Source: Myotis daubentonii
Taxonomy: Eukaryota > Chordata > Mammalia > Chiroptera > Vespertilionidae
Assembly (NCBI RefSeq): GCF_963259705.1
Contig: NC_081842.1
Coordinates: 59,923,787-59,987,786 of the forward strand
Direction of reading: 5' to 3'
DNA length: 64,000 nucleotides
In this document: piece by piece, positions 33,716-43,945 of the stretch
How positions within the stretch are numbered: position 1 is the first letter of the stretch
Layout: each line of letters starts with the position of its first letter
The notes under the pieces: model-generated
Told to the model about the DNA's origin: nothing
What the model saw: the letters and a program-made list of their open reading frames with translations, nothing else
Database searches by the model: none
Translations under genes and position numbers: made by a program

Positions 33716-33720
33716 GGGGA
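33709..33720 (+). other. ERV polypurine tract
   Basis: AAGGTGGGGGGA immediately precedes the 3' LTR, as required for plus-strand priming. Confidence 0.85.
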
Positions 33721-34051
33721 TGAAGAGGAAACTGGTCTTGCAAGGCGTGTCAGGCCATAAAATTGTGAACAATGCACTGCCCTGGGTTGGGGGGTCGTTA
33801 TCACTGGCCCCAGGACAGATCATGGGATATGGCCTGGGGCCCCCCAACACCTGGGGGCCTTCCTGTAAGCCCACGAAAGGGGGCGGAACCATATATGTAA
33901 GACAGAGACCCCAGAAAGTTTTAAAAAGTGAAGCCCTCTGCTTGTTACTTCACTCTGATTTGGAAATTATTCCTGGAGTCCACTAGTGTTAATAAACGGG
34001 GTCCCTTCCTTTCTCTAGGAAGCGTGCTTGGTATTTCTTTGGTCTTCTGTA
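33721..34051 (+). mobile_element. ERV 3' LTR
   Basis: Starts TG and ends TA (a decayed CA), then ACAA. Retains AATAAA at 33991-33996. The TATA motif of the 5' LTR is changed to TTTTAAAA here. Confidence 0.92.
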
Positions 34052-34055
34052 ACAA

Positions 34056-34280
34056 GATAACATTATTATAGTTACATCATTATAACTGTTCTATTTTATT
34101 CGTAGCAATTGTCATTAATCTCTTACTGTGTCTAATTTATAAATAAAACTTTATCATAGGTATGTATAATATACATAGTGTATAGTATATATTGGTACTA
34201 TCTGCTGCTTCAGACATCCGCTGGGGATGTGGGGTGTCTTAAGACATATTTCCTGAAGATAAGGGAAGATTACTGTATGT
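34056..34280 (+). mobile_element. Tigger-like DNA transposon, right half
   Basis: Continues from 28310 across the ERV: TGTTCTATTTTATTCG, AATCTCTTACTGTGTC, AACTTTATCATAGGTATG, ending ACATCCGCTGGGGATG...GATTACTGTATG, as in Tigger2-like elements. Confidence 0.62.
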
Positions 34281-34284
34281 GATT

Positions 34285-34450
34285 TTGATCAACTTACTTA
34301 ACCATTCTCTACCTGTTTTCCCAATTGTGAAATGGGGCTGATAATATTTACTGTGACTAGTGTTGATAAGCTAAAGCATTAATATACATATACATGTAAA
34401 GCACATAAATGATGTCTAGCACATACCAAGTGCACAACAATGCTGCTATT
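34285..34450 (+). mobile_element. MIR SINE
   Basis: ACTTACTTAACCATTCTC, CCAATTGTGAAATGGGGC and AAAGCACATAAATGATG are MIR core and tail wording. Confidence 0.65.
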
Positions 34451-34536
34451 TGAATGTGTGGGCTAAAAATAGATGTGCTAATTTCTGCTGTAATTAACAA
34501 AAACTGATTTCCCTTCCTGGATTCTTTTATGCTATA

Positions 34537-34645
34537 CAGAGGTGGGCAGAAGTAAATTTATAGTTGTAATACAATTATTATAAATAATACAAGAATAAAC
34601 TGTTTAGCATATGCACAACGGTAAACCTACTTTTGCCTACCCCTG
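34537..34645. mobile_element. Tc1/mariner-type MITE, 109 bp
   Basis: Inverted ends CAGAGGTGGGCAGAAGTA and TACTTTTGCCTACCCCTG flanked by TA on both sides. The arms are about 30 bp and imperfect. Confidence 0.75.
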
Positions 34646-35158
34646 TATGTCCATGTAGGGACTTTTGGGGGGTGAGCAGCTAACAGTTGGAAACTATAAA
34701 AATTTTGTGTATGAATCTTGTATTATGAAATTATGCTGAACTTGTTTATTAGTTCTAATAGTTTTCTTATGGATTCCTTATGATTTCCTATATACAAGAT
34801 CATGCCATCTATGAATAGAGATATTTTTACTTTTTTTATTTTAGATGTCATTTATTGCCCTTTTTTTTTTTTTTTTTTTGCCTTATTTCCTTTACTGCCT
34901 AGAACTTCCAGCACTGTGTTGAACACGAGTGGTGACACTGGCTATCCCTAATCTGTATTCCCAGTCTAAAGGAAAAAGCATTCAGTCTTTTGCATTAAGT
35001 ATGATATTACTTGTGGATTTTTTGTAGATGGCGTTTATCAAGTTGAAGGAGTTTGATAGTTTATTCTAGCTTGTTGAGTGCCTTTATTATGAAAGGATGT
35101 GGACTTTTGTCAAAAGCTTTTTCTGTGCCTATTGAGATGATTGTGTGTTTTGTTTTGT

Positions 35159-35377
35159 TTTAATCCTCACCCGAGAATATGTTCTACTGATTTTAGAGAG
35201 GGAAAGGCAAAGAGAGAGAGAAAGAGAAATATCAATGATTGAGAGAAGCATCTATCAGCTGCCTCCTAGATGTACCCCCATTGGGAATCAGACCCGAAAC
35301 CTACACAGGTGCCCCAACCAGGAATTGAACCAGCAACTTTTCAGTGCTCCAACCAACTGAGCCATACCAGCCAGGGC
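35159..35377 (-). mobile_element. Ves SINE inside antisense L1
   Basis: AATCCTCACCCGAGAATATG start (minus-strand tail end) and GCCATACCAGCCAGGGC head. Confidence 0.88.
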
Positions 35378-35780
35378 AGATCATGTGTTTTTTCCCCTTT
35401 ATTCTATTAATATGGTATCTCATTGATCAATGTTTGTGTTTTGAACCAACCTTGCATTCCTGGATAAACCCCATTTAGCCTGGTATATAATCCTTTTCCT
35501 ATGTTGCTGGATTCAGTGTTCTAGTATTGTGTTGAGGATTTTTGCATCTCTATTCATAAGAGATATTAATCTGTAATTTTCTTGATGCCTTTGTTCAGTT
35601 TTGGTAGCAGAGTAATACTGATCTTATAGAACGACTCAGGAAATGTTCTCTTCTTTTTTTTTATTGCTTAAAATATTACAAAGGGTAGTATATATGTCTC
35701 CTTTTTTTCCCCCTTGACCTTCCCCCGGCCTTCTTTTTTTTTTTTCTTTGAAAGTTTGTGAGCAATTGGTGTTAATTCTT

Positions 35781-36007
35781 TTTTAAAAAATATAATATAT
35801 ATATATTTTTTATTGATTTCAGAGAGGAAGGGAGAAGGAGAGATAGAAACATCAATGGTGAAGGGAATCATTGATTGGCTGCCTCTTGCATGCCCCCTAC
35901 TGGGGGTCAAGCCTGAAACATGGGCATGTGCCCTTGACCAAAATCGAATCTGGGACCCTTCAGTCCCCAGGCCAATGTTCTATTCACTGAGCCAAAGTGG
36001 CTAAGGC
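35781..36007 (-). mobile_element. Ves SINE inside antisense L1
   Basis: Minus-strand copy flanked by AATTCTT (35774-35780, 36008-36014). Confidence 0.88.
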
Positions 36008-36135
36008 AATTCTTTAAACATTTGGTAAATTTAGCAGTAAAGCCATGTGGGCCTGGGCTTTTATTTATAGGAAGTTTTATTTTTTTATTACTAACTTAAT
36101 CTCTTTAATTGTTAAAGAGCTTTAACGTCTTTGTT

Positions 36136-36360
36136 TAATTTTTTAAAATATATTTTTATTGATTTCAGAGAGGAAGGGAGAGGGAGAGAGAGGTAGAAAC
36201 ATGAAAGATGAGAATCATTGATTGGCTGCCTCCTGCAAGCCCCCTGCTGGGGACCGAGCCTGTAACCCAGGCATGTGCCCTTGACTGGAATTAACCCTGG
36301 GACCATTCAGTCCCCAGGCTGAAGCTCTATCTATCCACTGGGCCAAACAAGCTGAGGCTG
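36136..36360 (-). mobile_element. Ves SINE
   Basis: Minus-strand copy with TTTTTATTGATTTCAGAG and CCTCCTGCAAGCCCC, ending at the tRNA-like head near 36358. Confidence 0.87.
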
Positions 36361-36506
36361 CAAGTCTTGTAAGGACCTTTAGAAATAAAAAGCTCTAGAC
36401 TGGGAAGGGGCATGAGAGTGCTCTAGAGTGAGCTCCTGAGGGCTATTTACTAATTTATTTCTTTATTTTCTATAGGTGAGAATCTTAGGGGAGGGTTTCA
36501 CTAGAA

Positions 36507-36718
36507 CAGCGGTTCTCAACCTGTGGGTTGTGACCCCTTTGGCGGTTGAACGACCCTTTCACAGGGGTCGCCTAAGACCATCCTGCATATCAGATATTTA
36601 CATTACGATTCATAAGAGTAGCAACATTATAGTTATGAAGTAGCAACGAAAATAATTTTATGGTTGAGACACAACATGAGGAACTGTATTTAAAGGGCCA
36701 GAAGGTTGAGAACCACTG
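36507..36718 (+). mobile_element. SPIN-like non-autonomous hAT element
   Basis: CAGCGGTTCTCAACCTGTGG at the left and GGTTGAGAACCACTG at the right, with the SPIN-typical CCTTTCACAGGGGTCGCC. The perfect 8-bp duplication is CACTAGAA (36499-36506, 36719-36726). SPIN elements are known to have spread horizontally among tetrapods, including vespertilionid bats. Confidence 0.88.
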
Positions 36719-37520
36719 CACTAGAATATTCATCAGCTTCCCAGGTGCATTTTTAATATGTTGATGCATTAAAATGAGTGTATAGAGGAGTTTGGGATTA
36801 TCCTTAGGTCTGTTTTACTGTTATCTTAGATCTGTCTGGCTTTAATGGTTTTTTGTTATTTGTTCCCCGACTTCATCTGTCCTCGTTTTTAGCTGGCACA
36901 AACGGCATTAAGTGGGTCTTTGTTCTCTATTTTCTCAGGCCAGGGTGGTTTAAACTATGTATTCTCTGGTTAGGGAGGGGAGGTATAAACCATTTGCTCT
37001 CAAGTGTCTTTGGTTAGGGAAGATAAAGTCTTACTAGTATAATTCACAAGCTGGCTGCAACCTGCCCAAACTGTTTGGCCTTGTTTAATTCTCTTATCTC
37101 AGTTTCTCCATTTCTCTTGCCCAGGAATTTTCCTAGCTTCTTATTATCCTGCCACACTATGGGTCAACTATTACTGGTCTTTGCCACATGCAATTTCCAA
37201 GGAAGAACTCTATAGTTTTTCACAGTCCCCACTTATTTCACTTTACTCATTTATGTTTCTTTTTTGGTTCTTGTAGGCACACAAGTGTTTAAATGTAAAC
37301 AAATTAATGTAAAAACAAACAGCTGTGGTCAACTGAATTATGCCAGAGTTTCCGGCTTAAAAAAAACCCACATCCCTGACCTCTCTCTTTCCCTTGTACT
37401 CTACACTGAATCCATAGCAACCTACTTTCAATATAGTTGGACAATCTGATAATTTTCACCACTTCCACTGTTACCAAAAGCCACCAATATTTATGTAATG
37501 GAGGATGGCAGTAGTCTTTT

Positions 37521-37736
37521 TAAAAAATATATATTTGTATTGATTTCAGAGAGAAAGGAGAAGGAGAGAAAGGTAGAAACATCAATGATGAGAGAGAATC
37601 ATTGATTGGCTGTCTCCTGCACGTCCAGGACTGGGGATCAAGCCCACAACCTGGACATGTGCCCTGAATGGGAATCTAACCATGACCTCCTGGTTCATAT
37701 AGGTCATTACTCAATCACTGAGCCACGCAGGCCACA
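37521..37736 (-). mobile_element. Ves SINE, first of two at one site
   Basis: Flanked by CAGTAGTCTTTT at 37509-37520 and 37737-37748. Confidence 0.92.
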
Positions 37737-37748
37737 CAGTAGTCTTTT

Positions 37749-38002
37749 TTGTTGTTGCTAATCCTCACCTGAGGATATTTTTCCATTGATTTTTAAAGAG
37801 TGGAGGGGAAGGGGAGAGACACAAAGAGAGAAACATCAATGTGAGAGAGACACATGGATTGGGTGCCTCCCGCCTACGCCCCAACCAGGGCCAGGGCTCA
37901 ATCCTGTAACCAAGATACATGCCCTGGACCGGAATCAAACCTGGGACTGTTCAGTCCACAGGCCGATACTCTATCCACTGGGCCAAACTGGCAAGGGCTG
38001 GG
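37749..38002 (-). mobile_element. Ves SINE, second of two at one site
   Basis: Bounded on the left by the duplication shared with the first SINE (37737-37748) and on the right by a third copy, CAGTAGTCTT at 38003-38012. Confidence 0.9.
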
Positions 38003-38513
38003 CAGTAGTCTTAAAACTCACTTCCTTTGTTCCGCTTGTGCTCCCTTACATTACCCCCCTCTTCTCCTCCCCTAAGACCCAGATGCATCTTTTCACATAA
38101 ACTGATACATGTTTTCTTCTTGCTCTTCAGTGGTTTTCCAATGTCTGAAGAATAAAAGCCGGATTGCATGGCTTGTAATGCAGATGATGAGATGCTCATG
38201 ACTTGTTGAACTAAGAGAAATGCTCCTGCTTTGCCCTGGTAGGTGAGGTGATGTAGGAGAGGAGGATCTCTATCTATGCCCTTGTCCTTCATGGTTGTCA
38301 TTGACATAACCCAGGGAGCGCATGCCACCAAAATGGGCAGTGAAGATGTAACCTTTGTAAATCGGTCCCACTTTATAAATGCATTGAGACTTCTTAAATG
38401 CATTTATTTACCAACTCATATTCAAAAGATTGTCTAATATATGATAAAAATCACACTCAACACCTATGAGTCACTTTAATGGCCATTTTATTTACATCAA
38501 AACTACAGTTAAG

Positions 38514-38720
38514 CCCTAGCTGGTTTGGTTCGGAGGACAGAGTGTTGGCCTGTGGACTGAAGAGTCCCGGATTCGATTCTGGTCAAGGGCACATGCCTGG
38601 GTTGCGGGCTTGAACCCCAGTGTGGGGGGCATGCAGGAGGCAGCTGATCAATGATTCTCTCTCATCATTGTTTCTATCTCTTACTCTCCCTTCCTCTCTG
38701 AAATCAATAATAACAATAAT
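38514..38720 (+). mobile_element. Ves SINE
   Basis: Full copy flanked by perfect AAAACTACAGTTAAG (38499-38513, 38721-38735). Confidence 0.95.
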
Positions 38721-38735
38721 AAAACTACAGTTAAG

Positions 38736-39274
38736 TGTAAGATTTCCTTTACCATAGTCATATTTTCCATGGAGGATCTGAGTCTATTAAAAATAAGATG
38801 TTGCAGTTTATTGTACTTAAGAGTAAACTATCTTAAAATGATTAAATATAAACAGACAGGGAAGGGGAGGAAAATGAATAAATGAAAATGAGGAGAGAGA
38901 ATTAGGGAAAGAGGTGATAGGAAAATGCAAAAAAGACAGGAACACAAATTCATCCCTGATTAGGCCTGCACCTTGGCCCCACTACCCAAACAGCTGGCTA
39001 TAACCAATCCCCTACCCATTTTTCATTTGTTACTGTCTAAATGGGAAAGGGGTAGGGTTGAGGGTATCAAAGAAAAAAAAAAGTAGCACCTGGAGAAATT
39101 CTCTGAAGTAATAAGGGCTGATCTGAACACTTTACCCTCAAAGACCCAAATGGAAGCGCTGGAGACCCAGATGCTTGCTTAGGTGTGATCCGACCCAAAC
39201 CAAGCGGAAGGTTGTTCCACCGGAGCTCCTTTTGGTAACTTTTCCCGAGGCAGAGTACTCACTCCTGCATTTAT
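38736..39274. other. Intergenic DNA, nothing recognised
   Basis: Unique-looking, with purine-rich stretches near 38860-38940. No exon or repeat recognised. Confidence 0.4.
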
Positions 39275-39483
39275 TTATTTAAAAAATATTTTTATTGATT
39301 TCAGAGAGGAAAGGGAGAAGGAGACAGAGATAGAAACATCGATGATGAAAGAGAATCATTGATCAGCTGTCTCCAGCACGTCCCACACTGGGAATGGAGC
39401 CCACAACCTGGGCATATGCCCTGAGTAACCTTGACCTCCTGGTTCATAGGTTGACGCTAAACCACTGAGCCACGCCAGCCAGG
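39275..39483 (-). mobile_element. Ves SINE
   Basis: Flanked by CTCACTCCTGCATTTA on the left and CTCACTCCTCCATTTA on the right. Confidence 0.92.
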
Positions 39484-40006
39484 CTCACTCCTCCATTTAA
39501 TCTAAGGCTATTTCCAACTCTAAAAATCACATCCTTAGGATTTTCAGGCTTACTGCCTATCTCTCTTCCTCATGTGTCTGCCTGGTGTTTACTACGCAAG
39601 CAGTCAGCAGTATTACCAGGTGAAAAGTGGGAGAAGAGCCTTTATATAAATTTGGAAGGTACAGGTGTGTGTTCTTGCATATTCAATTAGTTTAGTCTCT
39701 TTCAGGTGTTCACTGTTTAGTTTTACCACCTTTAAGTTGGCCTTCTGATGTTTTAACTTAGACCTTCAAAGTTATTTCAATTTTGCTTCCATCCCCATCT
39801 ATAAGTAAGCTATTTCTATTAGTTCTTTGGGTCATTGTGGAGAAATAGGTCCTTTTCAGAGCTCCTTGTTAATTTAAACCTCTTATTAAAATTTTTCTCT
39901 GTGAAGCCACCTGAATTCAAGTCTGCCTCATCCCTTAGATTACACCAGTGGTTCTCAATTCCAGCAACATATTAGGAACACTTGGGGACCTTGTAAGCGC
40001 CTAGTG

Positions 40007-40241
40007 CAGTGATGGCGAACCTATGACACACGTGTCAGAGGTCACACGCGAACTCAATTTTTTGGTTGTTTTTTCTTTGTTAAATGGCATTTAAATATAT
40101 AAAATAAATATCAAAAATATAAGTCTTTGTTTTACTATGGTTGCAAATATCAAAAAATTTCTATATGTTACATGGCACCAGAGTTAAGTTAGGGTTTTTC
40201 AAAATGCTGACATGCCGAGCTCAAAAGGTTCACCATCACTG
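40007..40241. mobile_element. Non-autonomous hAT MITE (CAGTGATGGCGAACC family), copy 2
   Basis: Perfect 8-bp duplication GCCTAGTG (39999-40006, 40242-40249). Internal text is inverted relative to the copies at 15956 and 48609. Confidence 0.94.
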
Positions 40242-40245
40242 GCCT

Positions 40246-40465
40246 AGTGGTTCTCAACCTTGGCTGCACATTAGAATCACCTGGGAATCTTTTTAAAATC
40301 CTGATTTCTGGGCCTCATCCTCTGGAAATTCTGTTTCTTTGTTATGGGGTGAGGCCACAACATTAGTAACAAAGAAACAGAATTTCCGGAGGATGAGGCC
40401 CAGAAATCAGGATTTTAAAAAGATTCCCAGGTGATTCTAATGTGCAGCCAAGGTTGAGAACCACT
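40246..40465. repeat. Near-perfect 99-bp inverted repeat (MER5A-derived palindrome)
   Basis: Arms 40246-40344 and 40367-40465 are reverse complements with a single mismatch by eye, around a 22-bp spacer. Each arm is the MER5A left end (AGTGGTTCTCAACC...ACATTAGAATCACCTGGGA). Confidence 0.95.
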
Positions 40466-40565
40466 GGTAGAATCTACCCTAGACCAATTACGTCAGAATC
40501 TCCAGAAGTAGGAAAGCAGTTTTAAAGCTCCCAGGGATTCTAATGTGCAGCCACTGGTCTTGTTT

Positions 40566-41200
40566 CTGTTGAGCACCACTGAACTTCAAACACAAAACCC
40601 TCCCAACTACCATCTCCTTTAATCTCAGTAATCTTTAATCTTTAATTAGACCAAATTGGCATCACTCGAATCACATATTTCTACTCATGTACATTTTCCA
40701 GCTCTTTGGTTTTTTTGCAAATCACTTTTCACTTATGTGAGAAGCACAGAATTTATTCAGTCTGGGTAGACGATTCTGTTTTAGTCAATTCATAAATGTA
40801 CTTTGTGTACATTTTATTTTCTGTATAACCTCTGCAATTTCAATGGAAAAACCATGCTTTACTATTTATAAAACTTACTAAAATAATCAGATGACATCTT
40901 TGAATGTACAATTATTGAATTTCCTTTGCTACTGTTTTCAGCAATATTAGGCTGAGCATGAAACCACTTCTAGCACAGTACACTTTTCTTTAATATTCTG
41001 GGTGTTATATAAAAATATATATCTTAAAAACTCATGACTAAACTGGTAAAATCAGAGGTTTCCTTATAGGACAGAAATGTCAAATAATCAAGCAATCTAA
41101 AGGAGTAAGTGAAGCATTAGAACCAAAGTTTTCCATAGTGTTGTCTATTGATCCCTGGTGGTCTAGAATGTGGGTTGTTTTATTTGAATAGTTAATTTTT
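40566..41200. other. Intergenic AT-rich DNA, nothing recognised
   Basis: No exon, repeat family or regulatory motif that I can support. Confidence 0.4.
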
Positions 41201-41204
41201 GTGT

Positions 41205-41405
41205 GTTTTTTTTTTTACATTTTTAAATTGATTTTAGAGAGAGGCAAAGAGAGGGAGAGAGAAGCATAGTTGAAAGATATCAGTTGGCTGCCTCCTACAC
41301 ACCCCCTACTGGGGATAGAGCCTGAAACCGGGGCATGTGCCCTGTCTGGAAATTGAACCGGTGATCACTTGTTGCATGGGACGACTCTCAATCCACTGAG
41401 CCCTA
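41205..41405 (-). mobile_element. Ves SINE
   Basis: Minus-strand copy: AAATTGATTTTAGAGAGAGG through CTCAATCCACTGAGCCC. Confidence 0.82.
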
Positions 41406-41571
41406 GAGTGTGGGTTTTAATGCATTTTGTATTCTGGGAGATAGCAGTCTGGGGGTCCTATCAGGATGAGAAGATCTAAAATCCCCCAAATCCAAAAAGG
41501 GTAACACCCTCAGTAAAACAGAAAAATTTTTGTTCTGCAGATTGAGATGGTGAGACTAGAACCCTGCTAAA

Positions 41572-41810
41572 TATGGCTTTGGGTATCAGTGGTTGAGTGT
41601 CGACCTACAAACCAAGAGGTCACGGTTTGATTCCTGGTCAGGGTACATGCTCAAGTTGGGGGCTCAATCCCCAGTGGGGGGCTATTAGTGGGGGGTGTAC
41701 AGGAGGCAGTTGATGAATGATTCTCTCTAGTTGTATATGTTTATCTCTCTCTCTCTCCCTCTCCTTACCTCTTTGAAAGCAATAAAAATGTATTTTTTTT
41801 TTTTTAAAAA
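41572..41810 (+). mobile_element. Ves SINE
   Basis: Plus-strand copy with a degenerate head (GGTATCAGTGGTTGAG), GATTCCTGGTCAGGGTAC, a TCTCTCTC tail, and AATAAAAATG before an A/T run. Confidence 0.82.
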
Positions 41811-42124
41811 AAGGTTAACCCAGTGTTTCAGAATTCGTATGTCTCCTAAGTCACACAGGCAGAAAATATGTGCACAGTTCTTTTTCTGGAGGGTTTTAAC
41901 TCAGGCCCTGAAGAATGACCACAGATAAAATGCCACGGAACACAGACTCAGACACAATTAAAAGACGGATGGGAAAGACTTCTGTATTAGTATTAACTAT
42001 TACAGTAACTGTTAGCATAAAAATTCTCTAATATTTTTGATAAGTAGCCTTCTCTATTTTCTAAGATTTAATAAAATTAGAAATAGATGTTGAATGTTTG
42101 AAATACATTGTGAATTATAAAATA

Positions 42125-42407
42125 CCAGATGCCCGTTGCAGGAAGATTCCTGCAAGAATAGGGCTTCGCTCCTGTCTCTGCTGCTCCTACCCCGCCCTTC
42201 TCTGCTGCTTCTCTCCCGCCTTTCTCCGCTACCTCGGCTCCGTTGCTTGGCTTCCTTCTACGGTGTCTTCAGTCTTCGCTCCCAGCAGGTATATGCAAAT
42301 TAGCCGCCATCTTTGTTGGCAGTTAATTTGCATATCACTCTGATTAGCCAATGGTGGGCGTAGCGAAGGTATGGTCGATTTGCATCTTTGTCTTTTATTA
42401 GTATAGA
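42125..42407 (-). mobile_element. HeliBat-type Helitron with intact terminal hairpin
   Basis: On the minus strand it starts TCTATACTAATAAAAG (42407). It ends with a perfect 9-bp stem, TTGCAGGAA-TC-TTCCTGCAA, then CTGG followed by T (42125). The interior has a GC-rich block of repeated GCAGCAGAG-like units and two TTTGCAT-type motifs. Confidence 0.88.
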
Positions 42408-42424
42408 ATTCTCTGGCTTTTTAC

Positions 42425-43112
42425 TTTAAAAAATATTGATTTTAGAGAGAGAGGAAAGGAGAGGGAGAGAAACATCATTGATTGTGGAGAGTGCCTGGGA
42501 AGGCACATTGAGCATTTCTTTTATTATTGTCAGCTGAATCCAGTGGTGTTGGCAGAGCCACATCCTGGAGACATACCATGCCAGAGGCAGGTACATCGTC
42601 TGCCTGTCCCTTAGCGCAAGTGCCAGGGTGTGGGTTTCATTATCTAAGTTCAGCAGGCGCAAGGAATGGACACAATTATCCAGGCTTAGCCAGGAGTGAT
42701 GATTACAAAGAAGCCACAAGAATGAAAAATTATAGCTTGATCTTTAATCATGATTCTCATAATTTCCTTTGTTTTAAACTTTAGTAAACCTTCCCGGAAT
42801 CATGCTGTATATAATAAACAGGCTGCACCGGCTCTGGGTCATTGTCTCTCCATCAGAGGACAGCTGTCTCACCCGGTCCCAGCTTTTCCCCTCTGTCTCT
42901 GTGTATGTCTCTTTCATTTTCTCAATCCCCAGCCACCCCTACTCAGGACTTGTTTCTGCTCTCTAGCCACACTGGTCCCAGTAAAGAGAGAAATACTTTA
43001 TAATTGATCAGTTGCCTCCTGCGAGCCCCTACTGGGGACCCAGCCTGAAACGCAGGCATGTGTTTTGGTGCATGGGACATGCTCAACCAACTGAGATACA
43101 CAGGTTAAGGCT
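42425..43112 (-). mobile_element. Ves SINE split by a solo LTR
   Basis: The SINE body (42425-42482: TTGATTTTAGAGAGAGAGG...ACATCATTGAT) resumes at 43003 (ATTGATCAGTTGCCTCC) and ends near 43112. The LTR at 42483-43002 interrupts it. Confidence 0.85.
42483..43002 (+). mobile_element. Class II (ERVK-like) solo LTR inserted in a Ves SINE
   Basis: Starts TGTGGAGAGTGCC. AATAAA near 42813 is followed by a pyrimidine-rich CTCTGTCTCTGTGTATGTC segment, as in class II R/U5. The 6-bp duplication ATTGAT (42477-42482, 43003-43008) fits class II. The 3' terminus reads TA rather than CA. Confidence 0.8.
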
Positions 43113-43319
43113 TTCTAGGCTTTTTATAGGATGACATAAACCATTGTTTGCAATTTCTTCCCAATTATTTTCTTCATTTGACCAAAGTTCACCTAATAAA
43201 GATAGAATAATGTGAGAGATTTCTTTAGTTTATTCTTTTCCCATCAAAATGTTGGATTCATATTGGGAGCAATATTAGAACATTTAAATATCATTTTCTT
43301 TGAATAGTACTTATTATGT

Positions 43320-43505
43320 GATGGTCAGAGTTCTAAGCACTTTACATATATTGACTTATTTAGTGCTCACAATAAGCAAATAGGTTGTTACTATTATGAT
43401 CCTCATTGTATAGATGAAGAAAAGGAAGCACAAAGAGGCATGTTGCCCAAGATCACACACCTAGGAAGTCTTCAAACCTGGACTGATTGACTATAGAGTT
43501 GCACT
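43320..43505 (-). mobile_element. MIR SINE
   Basis: CTAAGCACTTTACATATAT, TATAGATGAAGAAAAGGAAG and CCCAAGATCACACACC, minus-strand MIR. Confidence 0.72.
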
Positions 43506-43629
43506 GACCCCATGCTGTACTGCATCTAAGATTGTTTTTCCATGATTATAATGTAAATTAGGATCCCTTGATTTCTTTGATTGCATCGTTCATTTCTGCC
43601 TAAACATTAGTACAATTTAAAACAATTAA

Positions 43630-43945
43630 GCCCTTTTCAGGTAGCTCAGTTGGTTAGAGAGTCTTCCGGATACACCAAGGGTTTGATCTTCGCTCAGGCC
43701 ACATACAAGAAACAACTGCTCCCTTCGTCAGTTTTGCTCAGTGGTTAGAGCATTAGCCTGCCGACTGAAAGATCCCTGGTTAGACTCCGGTCAAGGGCAA
43801 GTACCTGGGTTGTAGGGTTGATCCTGGATCCCCTCTCTGGTTGGGGTGTGGGAGGCAACATATCCATGTATCTCTCTCACATTGATGTTTCTCTCTCTGT
43901 TTCTCCTCCCTTCCACTCTCTCTAAAAATCAATCAAAAAGAGGAT
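43630..43945 (+). mobile_element. Two adjacent Ves SINE copies (head fragment plus full copy)
   Basis: A head-only fragment (GTAGCTCAGTTGGTTAGAG, 43640-43725) is followed by a full copy (TTGCTCAGTGGTTAGAGC to AAAATCAATCAAAAAG). Confidence 0.8.

Larger units (their letters stand above)
28315..34051 (+). mobile_element. Class I endogenous retrovirus with a tRNA-Glu primer site, internally deleted
   Basis: Two LTRs (28315-28645 and 33721-34051) enclose a primer binding site, a noncoding leader, pol remnants and a polypurine tract. The 4-bp target duplication ACAA (28311-28314, 34052-34055) is typical of gammaretrovirus-like elements. The LTRs differ at roughly 25 of 330 positions by eye, so the insertion is not recent. 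No env and no convincing gag were recognised. pol is broken by deletions, stops and the HAL1 at 30856-32789. It cannot encode a virus. Confidence 0.92.
34740..36138 (-). mobile_element. L1 ORF2 fragment, antisense, interrupted by SINEs
   Basis: Minus-strand reverse-transcriptase region of an old L1: CCTTGCATTCCTGGATAAAC, TGTTGCTGGATTCAGTG and GAGGATTTTTGCATCTC are antisense ORF2 hallmarks. Broken by SINEs at 35159-35377 and 35781-36007 and by a T-rich insertion near 35652-35755. Confidence 0.85.
39948..40560 (+). mobile_element. Old MER5A-like hAT element interrupted by younger elements
   Basis: The left end (CAGTGGTTCTCAATTCC, 39950) and right part (CAATTACGTCAGAATCTCC...GATTCTAATGTGCAGCC, 40485-40553) look like one MER5A. 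Between them sit the hAT at 40007-40241 and the palindrome at 40246-40465. Confidence 0.6.

Noticed and set aside
38011..38403. 130-aa minus-strand frame in the interval where ARGFX would be expected
   Set aside because: No homeodomain residues, overlaps a Ves SINE edge, and no splice context. Not assigned to any gene.
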